Of a stretch of 64,000 bases of DNA, positions 18,201 through 26,677 are shown piece by piece. The notes under the pieces were generated by a model. It searched no databases, was not told where the DNA came from, and was given only the letters and a program-made list of their open reading frames with translations. The stretch's first letter is position 1. Each line of letters opens with the position of its first letter. Source of the DNA: a bacterium (lineage in GTDB: Bacteria; Bacteroidota; Ignavibacteria; Ignavibacteriales; Ignavibacteriaceae); assembly GCA_016716565.1 (NCBI GenBank), contig JADJWC010000001.1, positions 1,054,001 to 1,118,000 on the forward strand, read 5' to 3'. The position numbers were made by a program, and so were the translations under genes.

Positions 18201-18689
18201 TTCAGGCAGGATCTTTTCTATCGGATAAATGTTTATCCGATTCTTGCACCTCCGCTAAGAGAATGTAAAGAAGATATCGAGCACCTCGCCAAATATTTTA
18301 TAGACCGTTACTCCAAACTATTAAATAAAAAAATAAGTGCGATAACTAAAAGTGCACTGGATATTTTGAAAGCACATTCTTATCCGGGAAATATCCGTGA
18401 ACTGGAAAATATAATTCACAGAGCTGTTATAATTTCAAAGACAGATGTAATATCCGACGAGAATATTTTATTGAACCAGGGTACCGAAGTGGTTAAAAAT
18501 GCAGATAGTATTAATAGAGAGATTGTTTCACTTGAACAAATGGAAAAGCAGTACATAATTCAAGTCCTAAATAAAACCGAAGGTAAGATCAGCGGGAAGA
18601 ATGGAGCAGCTGAGTTGCTTGGTATTAATCCAAGTACGCTTCGATCCAGAATGAAGAAATTAGGAATCGACTTTGTTGAACGATCCTGA
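15237..18689 (+). CDS. Membrane-bound one-component sigma-54 activator with Reg_prop sensor
   Basis: 1150 residues from the ATG two codons after an in-frame GTG. Signal/anchor (IFFFILVLITCSSELLFAQ); Reg_prop beta-propeller repeats to ~640 (GLPGNQVWGIFQDDKGYMWF, TEDGLLDEIP, DNVWVGTNTGVY); Y_Y_Y domain ~645-725 (KFQYYLEGVEKEWVNVS ... LEPGNYTFLMRA); TM ~730-750; coiled coil ~755-835; sigma-54 AAA+ domain with Walker A GETGVGKN at ~864, GAFTGA at ~911 and Walker B IFLDEIGDM; Fis-type HTH at the end (GAAELLGINPSTLRSRM). There are no histidine-kinase or receiver domains, so the periplasmic propeller would drive sigma-54 activation directly. Likely targets are the T9SS cargo genes that follow. Confidence 0.92.
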   Translation: MKKNNTIFFFILVLITCSSELLFAQQYPITHYTKDRGLPGNQVWGIFQDDKGYMWFCTSSGLIKYNGKTYKIFGTEDGLLDEIPLGVTSDDKGYLWIAYDYGISRFSNGQIKNWELKETEGQFTLFRDSYNRIWVHSLFFPGDVQYFLDTTLVNFSQEHNFKNQVIVSITEDKKGGIIFITRAGKVFRYFANQIKEMVINDLIDSRVRYSFFDEENNFVICSEKGLGIIENKTFETQPAVSWILIIPTNYGMQSKRGYYWFATENGIYRFKKIQNAPPDYVNITEKNGLRSNIIYRVFEDNEANLWIGHSEKGVSKISSLMFSCYGKNEGLISDAIFAVAKVNYNLVVAADKGLFKFNGKRFELINSNSPFSQRWYFTVLPYSNSEILLGSTPGVVSLYNLSSYKLIGLDRKLIFTTLKDHLDNVWVGTNTGVYLKSGQDFIEQDFNVSDFQIQKLLEVNNKDLYIGTNSGLAIVENGTIPFSKRKIINPEETKIPLLPVKEMIQDKDGDIILAVGKDLFILNKKNQIKVVDALKSSDIIVLHIDRNGRLWAGSNASGLFSLQKVNGNYEIISHYTFRDGISSDEFAYNNSIAEGSDGKIYFGMFDGLTVYNPAEDRVITTQPLSYITGVKVNDSTYSINDISGTELSPSQNKISFYCDGLSFYNEDAVKFQYYLEGVEKEWVNVSTNPEITYGYLEPGNYTFLMRALNQFGVTSQPKSISFTILAPVWKRPWFILISSLLILFIAYKAYVYRLSHIRKRNLQLEKIVEEKTSDLQKSKVQIEEQYNRLVEAQKELVEKQELEKAHKEIQLLKDRLEKENIYLREKHGIVQELSSIIGRSPAINEIRRKIQQIAENDSTVLITGETGVGKNLIAEAIHNSSLRKDRALVIVNCAAIPDALVESELFGHEKGAFTGADKLHIGKFEVADGSTIFLDEIGDMNLTVQAKVLNVIQSKKITRIGGSQEISVDVRIIAATNHNLEERVREGKFRQDLFYRINVYPILAPPLRECKEDIEHLAKYFIDRYSKLLNKKISAITKSALDILKAHSYPGNIRELENIIHRAVIISKTDVISDENILLNQGTEVVKNADSINREIVSLEQMEKQYIIQVLNKTEGKISGKNGAAELLGINPSTLRSRMKKLGIDFVERS

Positions 18690-18737
18690 AAATTTTCACC
18701 AAGCCTCAAGTTAGCAACAACTTTAAAAAAGGTTCGT

Positions 18738-18767
18738 GAAATATCACGAGTTGCGAAATATCACGAG
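18738..18767 (+). repeat. Two direct copies of GAAATATCACGAG
   Basis: The 13-base word occurs at 18738-18750 and 18755-18767, and the first copy sits in a small inverted repeat (CGTGA-AATA-TCACG). It lies between the sigma-54 regulator stop and the STAS-like gene. Tandem sites of this kind could bind the regulator's Fis-type HTH as an upstream activating sequence, but no convincing -24/-12 promoter (GG-N10-GC) was found close by. Confidence 0.4.
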
Positions 18768-18857
18768 CAATAAATTGCAATTTCTGACGAAAACCATCGT
18801 TTCTTACCGATAATCAAATCTTTATACAATGGCATATCTTTTAAGACAGCTCGCCGT

Positions 18858-19172
18858 ATGATGAATCGAATTTACAGAACTGAAGTAGACGGAAAACCGG
18901 TTGTTCACATAATCGGGAAATTGGATTCCGCAACAACACTCGACGAGTTTTTAGCTGAGATAGCTAATAATTATAAAAAAGAAAACAAAAATTCTGAGAA
19001 ATGCTGTCAGATAGTTTTAGATATGAAAGAAACTGAATTAATAACAGAACCATGCCTGGAAATTTTAAAGAAATACTCAAAAAAATGCTCTGTTAATTTT
19101 CAGAATATTTCACTTTATGTAGAACTTCTGCTAAATGAAAACGGATTACTTCAAGAAAAAATAATTGATTGA
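18858..19172 (+). CDS. STAS-like small protein (tentative)
   Basis: 104 residues without a signal peptide. The order of elements, strand VVHIIGKLDSATTLDEFLAEI, strand QIVLDMKETELITEPCLEIL and helix, then NISLYVELLLNENGLLQEKI, resembles the STAS fold of anti-sigma-factor antagonists: 'G.LD..T' near the start, a 'vvLDm....i.....'-type phosphosite strand and a last helix after a short strand. The usual serine after LD is a methionine/lysine here, so any phospho-switch may be lost. It sits between the sigma-54 regulator and its presumed cargo genes. The call rests on pattern alone. Confidence 0.45.
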   Translation: MMNRIYRTEVDGKPVVHIIGKLDSATTLDEFLAEIANNYKKENKNSEKCCQIVLDMKETELITEPCLEILKKYSKKCSVNFQNISLYVELLLNENGLLQEKIID

Positions 19173-19218
19173 ATTTCTTAACTAATAATTAATAAATAAA
19201 ATAAAGGAGAAATGAATA

Positions 19219-21930
19219 ATGAGTAGATGGATAATAACTACATCCTTGCTTTTGCTTACAATAGTTATCAATGCTCAAACTCCGCCTGAAGTTTCCTGGA
19301 CTAAAAATTTTGGCGGTTCCGGGATGGACTGGGGTTATTACGCTGAACAGACAAACGATGGCGGATATATTGCTATCGGAAGAAAAGACAACGGTTCCCT
19401 AAATATGGATGCCTGGCTAATAAAAACGGATGCTAACGGTGATACAATGTGGACCAGACATTTCGGTGACACTTACATTGATGAAGGTTACGTTGTGAAG
19501 CAAACATCAGACGGAGGATATATCGTTGCCGGCGCATCAACAGCCTTTGGCTGGTATGGAGAAGGTTGGCTTATTAAAACCGATGCCAACGGAAATGTAA
19601 CTTGGAGTCATGGATATCATCCAAATCCAAGTACTGAATCAGAGTGGGATAATTTTTATGATGTCCTTGAAACCTCAGATGGCGGTTTTGTTGCTTTAGG
19701 TTTCGGGAATTTTCAAGGTTACCTCGCTCAAGCGTGGATTCTTAAGGTAAACAGTAATGGAAATGTAATTTGGAATAAAAGCTATGGTGATTTTGATTCC
19801 TGGGAAAGACTGTATTCAATGAAGCCAACATCTGATGGCGGATATATTGCAGTAGGTGATAAACACTATACTTACGGTGATACAACCTCACACGATGGTT
19901 GGCTGGTTAAATTTAACAGCAATGGTGATACACTCTGGACAAAACATTTTGGAGGTACACAGATTGATATCTTCAGATCAATACAGATTACGAATGATGG
20001 TGGCTATATAGTTTGCGGTGAAAAAGAACCATATTGGGCCGGATTTTATCGAGGATGGCTGATGAAGTTCGATGTAAATGGAAATGTGATTTGGGAAAAC
20101 ATGTATGGCTTGGGTGGTTTAATGTCTTTGCAAATCACACCAAATGGAAATTACATTGCAGCAGGAACGAAGTTCGTAAGTCAGGCAACCTTTAATGATG
20201 CATGGCTCTTAAAGACTGATACAAATGGAAATGTAATTTACAATCATACTTATCCAATCAGCAATACAGATGATATAGTTCAGTCGATTCAACCGACTAC
20301 AGATGGTGGATATGTATTAGGAGGAAGATCTAATAGCAGTGGTCCAATTGCACAAATTATGATTGTTAAATTGGAAGCAGACGAGATTACATCGCTTACA
20401 TCTTTCTCCGAAAATTTTGATGGTGTTACTCCTCCGGATCTACCAGCCGGATGGACAAAAAAACTTCAAGTGTTGATTTCAAACTCAGTTGCTGAGGTGA
20501 AAACAGTTATGCATGGTTCGGCACCCTCTGCACCTAATACAACTTTCATAATGAATGGATTGGATGGTAGTAATGGTCAGCCAGATTATAATGCTTTTGT
20601 TGCTCTGGTAAGTCCTCTTGTCCAAATCGGGCCGAATGGCGGCACAGTTACATTTCAAGCAAATGGCGGAAATGCCATAAAAGTAGGATTGATGACTGAT
20701 CTTTCAGATACATCCACGTTTACATTGATCCATGAAGTTCCATTAACTTATAATTTTGAGCAATACTCGGTTACGCTTCCACCAGCAGGAACAGCTTACA
20801 TTGCATTTAAACATGCAAATACTTCCACAGTAACACCGTTGTTTTTAGATGATATTACTTTTAATCAGGCACAAGCTCCGCTTGTATCTTTTGCTGAATA
20901 TTTTGATTCAATCAATCCACCAGAGTTACCAGGCGGATGGACAGGTCATCTGGAAGTTTTGCTTTCAAATTCAGCTGCTGAAGTAAAAACAGTGATGCAC
21001 GGTTCAGCACCATCGGTACCAAATACCACATTTATTATGAATGGCATAGATGGAAGTAATGGTCAGTTAGATTCGACAGCGTTTGTAGCATTAGTAAGTC
21101 CGTTAGTTCAAATTGGAACAGAAGGCGGACAAATAACCTTCCAGGCAAACGGTGGAAATCCTATTATTGTAGGAACGATGACAGATCCTGATGATGCTTT
21201 AACATTTATTGAAGTTCAGCAGATTCCTTTGACATATAATTTCGAGCAGTACTCAGTCAATATTAATACTGTTGGGAATCTGCACATAGCGTTTAAACAC
21301 GCAAACTTGAATACGGTCATTCCATTATTTATAGACAACATAATATTTCAACCTATTGTACCAGTTGAGTTAGTATCGTTTACCGGAGCAGTAGTTGGGA
21401 ATGGTATCGAATTGATATGGAAAACTGCAACCGAGACAAATAATATGGGGTTCGATATCGAAAAGAAAAATAATGGTAATTGGAAGCAAATTGGATTCGC
21501 TCCGGGATATGGAACGACTACAGAAACTCATTCATATTCATTCACTGATCTGGAAGCGAATAGTGGTAAAAACATTTATCGTCTCAAGCAAATTGATTTT
21601 GATGGATCAACAGTTTATTCGAATGAAATTGAAGTTGATATGAATTTACCAGCTCAATATTCCTTAGAACAAAATTATCCGAATCCATTTAATCCAAGTA
21701 CGACGATTAATTTCACACTGCCTGTTGATTCTAAAGTCACAATAAAAGTGTTCAACGCATTAGGTGAGCAAGTCAGCACACTGACAGACAATAATTTTAA
21801 TGCAGGATCACATTCAATTGACTTCAAAGCAGATGAACTTGTTAGTGGGTTATATATTTATTCAATTGATGCAGCAGGAATTGACAACACAAATTTCAGA
21901 TCGGTAAAAAAGATGATGCTGCTTAAGTAG
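19219..21930 (+). CDS. T9SS-secreted multidomain protein (propeller-like repeats, duplicated domain)
   Basis: 903 residues. Signal peptide (IITTSLLLLTIVINAQ); ~25-390 hold repeats of ~50 residues of the form 'tnDGGYIa.G......DaWLiKtDaNGdt.W...fGg', likely a beta-propeller. Then come two homologous ~160-residue beta-sandwich-like domains starting at ~395 (FSENFDGVTPPDLPAGW) and ~557 (FAEYFDSINPPELPGGW), sharing AEVKTVMHGSAPS and NTTFIMNG; these look like carbohydrate-binding or choice-of-anchor modules. A PVELVSFTG linker domain leads to the T9SS sorting tail (NYPNPFNPST ... KKMMLLK). Start set by AAAGGAG. No catalytic motif is seen; an adhesin or surface protein is likely. Confidence 0.85.
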   Translation: MSRWIITTSLLLLTIVINAQTPPEVSWTKNFGGSGMDWGYYAEQTNDGGYIAIGRKDNGSLNMDAWLIKTDANGDTMWTRHFGDTYIDEGYVVKQTSDGGYIVAGASTAFGWYGEGWLIKTDANGNVTWSHGYHPNPSTESEWDNFYDVLETSDGGFVALGFGNFQGYLAQAWILKVNSNGNVIWNKSYGDFDSWERLYSMKPTSDGGYIAVGDKHYTYGDTTSHDGWLVKFNSNGDTLWTKHFGGTQIDIFRSIQITNDGGYIVCGEKEPYWAGFYRGWLMKFDVNGNVIWENMYGLGGLMSLQITPNGNYIAAGTKFVSQATFNDAWLLKTDTNGNVIYNHTYPISNTDDIVQSIQPTTDGGYVLGGRSNSSGPIAQIMIVKLEADEITSLTSFSENFDGVTPPDLPAGWTKKLQVLISNSVAEVKTVMHGSAPSAPNTTFIMNGLDGSNGQPDYNAFVALVSPLVQIGPNGGTVTFQANGGNAIKVGLMTDLSDTSTFTLIHEVPLTYNFEQYSVTLPPAGTAYIAFKHANTSTVTPLFLDDITFNQAQAPLVSFAEYFDSINPPELPGGWTGHLEVLLSNSAAEVKTVMHGSAPSVPNTTFIMNGIDGSNGQLDSTAFVALVSPLVQIGTEGGQITFQANGGNPIIVGTMTDPDDALTFIEVQQIPLTYNFEQYSVNINTVGNLHIAFKHANLNTVIPLFIDNIIFQPIVPVELVSFTGAVVGNGIELIWKTATETNNMGFDIEKKNNGNWKQIGFAPGYGTTTETHSYSFTDLEANSGKNIYRLKQIDFDGSTVYSNEIEVDMNLPAQYSLEQNYPNPFNPSTTINFTLPVDSKVTIKVFNALGEQVSTLTDNNFNAGSHSIDFKADELVSGLYIYSIDAAGIDNTNFRSVKKMMLLK

Positions 21931-22067
21931 TAAAATTTTATCTGTAGATAATCGTATTCGTCCTGTGACAAAATTGTCTGACCAGCCTCCTTACAGGCAA
22001 GAGTTGTGGGACGAATACCTCACATTTTTATAAAAAACTTTAAAAAATAAAATAAAAGAGAAAAATC

Positions 22068-23564
22068 ATGAATACAAAACTATTAAAAATATTGCTTGTG
22101 ATCGGAGTAATTATCTTTATTAAATCCAATTCGATTGCTCAACAGAATGCAGGATTACAACAAAAAGTATTTACTAAATCCGATGACATTTTAAAGATGA
22201 GTATTGATTCCCATATTTCCAAAAAAGAAATTAAATCAGATCGGTCGATGATTACAAAAAAATTCCTTGATAATGGATATGTCCTCGTCTACCAAATGGG
22301 CGAATTCTGGAATGGAACACATTGGGAAAACAGCAGTTTACTATCATACACATACACTCCGGAAGGTTTGGTTACTGAGGAGGTTAATCAATTTTGGAAT
22401 AATGGTAACTGGGAAAATACAAGTCGCTTTTTGACAACTTATTATTTAAATAATTTAGTCTCTCTGTACGAACAACAGAATTGGAATGGGACAGCCTGGG
22501 AAAATTCTTACCAGTACGCTTCAACCTACAACGCTGATAACCAGTTGATCGAGTACGATGTAATGCATTGGAACGGGACAAGTTGGGATAATATGAATAA
22601 AACAATCTATACTTATTATAGTTCGGGTAATCTTGAAACAATAGTCGATCAGCAATGGGATGGAGCATCCTGGATTAATGCATATAAGTATACACATCAA
22701 TATAATAGTAATGACGACCTCTCAGAAAAGTTAACAGAAGAGTGGATCGAAGGAAATTGGAAGCAATCCTTCTTAGATGAATATAGTTATAATCCACAAA
22801 ATCAATTAGAGTTAATTGCTTCATTTTGGTGGTCCGAAACATTCTGGAAAGAATCAGTTGAAATCTATTATGAATATGATGGTATTGGTAATGTGGTAGA
22901 CAAGCTTACAAAATTCTGGGAAAGTGAAATTCTTGGACTGCAAAATAAATATCACACAACTTATGAATATCTACCAGGCACCAGTCTCGAAGTAAAAGTA
23001 GAAAACCAGGAATGGATTTTGCAATCAATGGAGTGGACAAATACATATAGAGAGGTCAAAACCTATGATGGCGCAAATCTTCTTCAGAATTATTTAATGG
23101 ATGTTTGGGACGGCGGTAACTGGCTATCAACAAGTCGGGAAAATTATTCTTACGATGAAAATGGTAACCTAGATGTTCTTATTTCACAATATTGGAATGG
23201 TATTGAATGGATTAACTCTTTCAAAGCCTCAAATACCTGGTTGCTCTTAACCTCTGTTCAGCCTGATGATATTTTATCTTCGCCTGATGCATTTTCACTA
23301 GGACAAAATTATCCTAATCCGTTCAATCCAAGCACAACTATAAGTTTTATTTTGCCAGTTGATGCACAGGTTATTATCAGGATTTATAATTCAATTGGCG
23401 AAGAAGTTTGTCTGCTGGTAAATAAAAACTTTTCTGCCGGTTCACATAATATAAACTTCAAAGCAAACAATCTTGTAAGCGGAATGTACATTTACTCAAT
23501 CGATGCGAAGGGAACAGATAATTCAAGTTATCATTCTGTAAAGAAAATGATACTGCTCAAGTAA
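22068..23564 (+). CDS. T9SS-secreted tryptophan-repeat protein
   Basis: 498 residues. Signal peptide (ILLVIGVIIFIKSNSIAQ); from ~75 to 395 about eight repeats of ~38 residues with the core 'W.G..Wen......tY...g.l.e......' (FWNGTHWENSS, FWNNGNWENTS, NWNGTAWENSY, HWNGTSWDNMN, QWDGASWINAY, YWNGIEWINSF). The pattern recalls YD/RHS-like beta-strand repeats but with a paired-tryptophan signature. A T9SS sorting domain closes the protein (NYPNPFNPST ... KKMILLK). No enzyme motif. It probably forms an elongated or shell-like surface structure. It follows the 903-aa protein with a ~135-base gap. Confidence 0.8.
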   Translation: MNTKLLKILLVIGVIIFIKSNSIAQQNAGLQQKVFTKSDDILKMSIDSHISKKEIKSDRSMITKKFLDNGYVLVYQMGEFWNGTHWENSSLLSYTYTPEGLVTEEVNQFWNNGNWENTSRFLTTYYLNNLVSLYEQQNWNGTAWENSYQYASTYNADNQLIEYDVMHWNGTSWDNMNKTIYTYYSSGNLETIVDQQWDGASWINAYKYTHQYNSNDDLSEKLTEEWIEGNWKQSFLDEYSYNPQNQLELIASFWWSETFWKESVEIYYEYDGIGNVVDKLTKFWESEILGLQNKYHTTYEYLPGTSLEVKVENQEWILQSMEWTNTYREVKTYDGANLLQNYLMDVWDGGNWLSTSRENYSYDENGNLDVLISQYWNGIEWINSFKASNTWLLLTSVQPDDILSSPDAFSLGQNYPNPFNPSTTISFILPVDAQVIIRIYNSIGEEVCLLVNKNFSAGSHNINFKANNLVSGMYIYSIDAKGTDNSSYHSVKKMILLK

Positions 23565-23586
23565 TTAATAATCTTGAACATAAAAA

Positions 23587-25473
23587 ATGAGAACAATAGA
23601 TATCACAAAAAATATTTTAATCCTGTTGGTACTTGCTGCTCAAACTTTTGCTCAGCAGCCAACTGTCGAGTGGACTAAAACTTATCATGGACCATCAAGC
23701 GGTGGTGGCATAACAAAAATAATAGCCGATAATAACGGTAATATTATAGTCACGGGAAAAAATGCTGGCAGTGGAGTGGCACTTGATATAGTAACAATCA
23801 AATACAACACTTTTGGTGACTCGCTTTGGCTAAAGAGGTATGGTAATGGAGGCGAAAGTTCAGTTGATGGAATTGCAGTAGATGCTTATGATAATATTTA
23901 CGTAACCGGTTTTACAGTTGTAGCTGGTCAACCAAAAAGTATCACGATTAAATACAGTCCATCTGGTAATATAATTTGGGAAAAACTTTATGACAGTACT
24001 CCTGATAACAGATCGATTGGAGTTGGGATAGATCTGCAAGGTTTCGTTTACATAGCATGCTCAGCAAATAAAAATGGACTCGATTGGGGAGTTGAAGTTG
24101 TGAAATACGACCCATCAAGTGGCGATACAATCTGGACAGCAAGATATGACCAGACTTCAAGCAGTGTTGAAATTCCATATGCAATGACAGTTGATGAATC
24201 CGGAAATGTATATGTCACTGGTTATAGTCAGGCATCGGGATTAATTAAAGCAATGATAGTTAAGTTCAATTCAGATGGTGATTATCAATGGGCAACACTT
24301 TACAACATTCCGTCGGTTACGGGTGAGATTCACGGAAAGGCAATAAAAGTTGATAGCTATGGAAACGTTTATGCAACCGGGCATTGTTACAGCGGAGCTT
24401 CAACATTTGTTGATTTTCTAGTGATGAAGTGTTACTCTAATGGTGATACAGCATGGGTGAAAAGATACAGCAACAGCTTTTCAACTGATGAAGCAAAAGA
24501 TATTGCTGTTGACAATGAAGGAAATGTTTATGTAACAGGCCGAACATATGTAGGTGGTGGAGGAAGCAATAATTACGATTATCTGACCATTAAACTTTCT
24601 TCTGATGGAACCGTACTGTGGCACTCAACTTATGACGGACCTGCAGGTTACACACAGGATGAAGCCAGAGCATTAGTGTTGGATGAATTTGGAAATAGTT
24701 TTATAACCGGAGGAAGCAGTGTCAGCCCCTTGTATTACAGTGGAGATTTTGCTACGGTTATGTACGATGAAAATGGAAATGATATCTGGACGGTAAGGAA
24801 TCCATCGGGAGATTTTGGTGCTTATGATATTGCTTTAGACGATTATAACAATATTTATTTAGGTGGTGGGCAAACAGCTAGCTTTTGTACAATAAAAGTA
24901 AACACTGGTACTGTTCCTGTTGAGCTGAGCTCATTCATCGCACACCAGAAGGATAAGAATGTAATTCTCAGCTGGACAACAGCAACTGAAACAAATAATA
25001 CTGGATTTGAAGTTGAAAGATTCTCAAGCACTTGGGAGAAAATTGGATTTGTCCCTGGTTTTGGAACAACAACTGAAAAAAAGCAATATGCATTTACTGA
25101 TACTGAATTAAAAGATGGAAAATATTATAATCGTCTCAGGCAGATTGATTATGATGGGTCGTATGAATATTCAAATGAGCTTGAAGTAGAAATTCTATTT
25201 ACTCCAAATGAATTTGAATTATTTCAGAATTATCCTAATCCATTTAACCCCTGCACGATAATAGAGTTCTCATTGCCGGAAGATGTAGGTAGTGTGAAGC
25301 TATTAATCTACAATTCATTGGGAGAAAAAGTTGCAGAATTGGTTAACACGTCATTGACAGCAGGAAAATACAGCTATCAATGGAATGCAAGCGATGTTGC
25401 AACCGGAATGTATATCTATGAATTGAGAACGGAGAAGTTTGTGTCAGTGAAGAAGATGATATTGATAAAGTAA
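23587..25473 (+). CDS. T9SS-secreted SBBP-type beta-propeller protein
   Basis: 628 residues. Signal peptide (ILILLVLAAQTFAQQ); ~35-440 consist of SBBP-like propeller repeats ('vD..GNvYVTG.s......dflviKy..dGd..W...Y', for example DNEGNVYVTGRTY, DSYGNVYATGHCY, DEFGNSFITGGSS). Residues ~443-535 are a beta-sandwich linker (PVELSSFIAHQKDKNVILSW ... TETNNTGFEVERF), and the tail is a T9SS sorting domain (NYPNPFNPCT ... KKMILIK). The gap to the upstream gene is only 22 bases, so it is co-transcribed with it; a strong terminator follows. Likely cell-surface or released; the ligand is unknown. Confidence 0.87.
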   Translation: MRTIDITKNILILLVLAAQTFAQQPTVEWTKTYHGPSSGGGITKIIADNNGNIIVTGKNAGSGVALDIVTIKYNTFGDSLWLKRYGNGGESSVDGIAVDAYDNIYVTGFTVVAGQPKSITIKYSPSGNIIWEKLYDSTPDNRSIGVGIDLQGFVYIACSANKNGLDWGVEVVKYDPSSGDTIWTARYDQTSSSVEIPYAMTVDESGNVYVTGYSQASGLIKAMIVKFNSDGDYQWATLYNIPSVTGEIHGKAIKVDSYGNVYATGHCYSGASTFVDFLVMKCYSNGDTAWVKRYSNSFSTDEAKDIAVDNEGNVYVTGRTYVGGGGSNNYDYLTIKLSSDGTVLWHSTYDGPAGYTQDEARALVLDEFGNSFITGGSSVSPLYYSGDFATVMYDENGNDIWTVRNPSGDFGAYDIALDDYNNIYLGGGQTASFCTIKVNTGTVPVELSSFIAHQKDKNVILSWTTATETNNTGFEVERFSSTWEKIGFVPGFGTTTEKKQYAFTDTELKDGKYYNRLRQIDYDGSYEYSNELEVEILFTPNEFELFQNYPNPFNPCTIIEFSLPEDVGSVKLLIYNSLGEKVAELVNTSLTAGKYSYQWNASDVATGMYIYELRTEKFVSVKKMILIK

Positions 25474-25494
25474 AATTTTCCGAATGACAATCAG

Positions 25495-25523
25495 GCCAGC
25501 TTCAGTCAAAGCTGGCTTTTTTT
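25495..25523 (+). terminator. Rho-independent terminator of the T9SS cargo genes
   Basis: GCCAGCTT-CAGTCA-AAGCTGGC forms an 8-bp stem with a 6-base loop followed by seven T residues. It begins 21 bases after the stop of the SBBP-type gene and closes the cargo operon just before repeat B. Confidence 0.9.
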
Positions 25524-25557
25524 ATGGAAATCAATAATTTGTTAATTCACAATGTTT

Positions 25558-25663
25558 GCGTAGAGTCAGGGATGCTCCGGTATATGTAAAATGCTTTGAA
25601 TTTTGATTAAAAACGAATTATTTTTGAGAAGGTCTCCAAAAGGTCTCCATCATTTTTAGACTA
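25558..25663 (+). repeat. Dispersed repeat B (partner of A)
   Basis: Begins GCGTAGAGTCAGGGATGCTC, continues CGGTATATGTAAAATGCTTT and ends with GGTCTCCAAAAGGTCTCCA and TTTTAGACTA. It matches repeat A in order and spacing and lies in the same orientation. It sits immediately after a transcription terminator and before the metal-efflux region, so it marks a boundary between functional blocks. Confidence 0.8.
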
Positions 25664-25739
25664 TCTGCCTTTTGTTAGGAAGAAAAATATTTTTAGTAGA
25701 AATATATTTCATCAGACGCAGCAATCTAGACTATAAGAA

Positions 25740-25767
25740 ATCCCGCTCAACCGTAGCTAAGCGGGAT
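25740..25767 (-). terminator. Terminator of the small lipoprotein gene
   Basis: ATCCCGCT and AGCGGGAT form an 8-bp GC-rich stem about 60 bases downstream of the stop of the minus-strand lipoprotein gene; on that strand it is followed by TTCTTATAG, a short U-rich tail. The stem is convincing, the tail moderate. Confidence 0.6.
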
Positions 25768-25826
25768 TGAATAGGGGAGGGAATTATAATTTTTTACTAC
25801 TACTGCTTTACTTAAAATGTTAAATG

Positions 25827-26168
25827 TTATTTTTCAGATACATCTATTCTGATAGTTGGTGGATTATTATTTGTTATGACAACTGTATAGTTTCTGTCTG
25901 GCTCTGCATTAAAAATGCCGGTAGGCTCATCAACAACATTCTGAATTTCGGCGGTTACTTCAACTCTTCCTTCAGCAACATCCTTAAAAGCTGTAGTTGT
26001 TCCAGGTTCTACATCATTAATGTTTTCAGTGTTAGCAGTAGTTTTAATTTGGACGTTCGCCTTGTTAGTGAAATCATTTTTTACTCTGAATGAAGGTGGT
26101 TCTTCCGAACAAGCGATGAAGGAAATAACCAGCAGTAAGACTCCAAAAAATTTCATAATGTTTTTCAT
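25827..26168 (-). CDS. Small lipoprotein, unknown
   Basis: 113 residues from the ATG preceded by GGAGTCTTT; an in-frame ATG eight codons upstream lacks a ribosome site. Lipobox VISFIACSEE. The mature domain (~residues 25-113) has a 'fRVKNDFTNKANVQIKTTA ... INDVEPGTTTAFKDVAEGRVEVTAEIQN ... RNYTVVITNNNPPTIRID' layout, given here as its parts, which suggests a single Ig-like beta-sandwich. It is monocistronic with its own terminator, between repeat B and the metal-efflux cluster. No function assigned. Confidence 0.7.
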   Translation of the reverse strand: MKNIMKFFGVLLLVISFIACSEEPPSFRVKNDFTNKANVQIKTTANTENINDVEPGTTTAFKDVAEGRVEVTAEIQNVVDEPTGIFNAEPDRNYTVVITNNNPPTIRIDVSEK

Positions 26169-26677
26169 AAAGACTCCATAAATATTGAACAATATATTTT
26201 ATTGCTAAATTCATTAGCACGAAAACTAATACAAGTATAATGCCTTTAAAATTTAGAATAAATGCAATTTATTTATTGAACAATTCTTAAAGTTTAGACA
26301 GAGATGCATAATAATGAGGATTCAATGCTTGACATCAAGCAAATAAACTCCTAAACGAAAGTTTTTGTTTTCAAGGTTCGTTGTTATCTATAAACTCGGA
26401 GGATTTGCAAAGTGCAAAATAGAGTGAGTCGAAGTATGATGCGAATCTTTATTTTGTGACCTATCAAAGTAAAAATATTTTATTCGCAAAGGCTTTCGTG
26501 CTGTAAATTATGTTTACTTTACTAAAACTCCGTCAAAAACGAACAAAAAAATGAATCAGTATATACCCCGTTGGGAATCATCGAAAAAATATTTGTAAAA
26601 TAAATCTAAAATTCTGCAACATTTTCCACGACATTATCATTGCTTGCTATTAGTTAAATATTTATGTTTGCTCACAG
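26169..26677. other. Non-coding stretch before the metal-efflux cluster
   Basis: About 500 bases without a believable frame. It holds the divergent upstream regions of the minus-strand lipoprotein gene and of the plus-strand HYC_CC_PP gene. A TATGTTTG word just before the latter fits the TAnnTTTG promoter element but lies very close to its ATG, so I do not call a promoter. No repeat or RNA structure was recognised. Confidence 0.5.
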
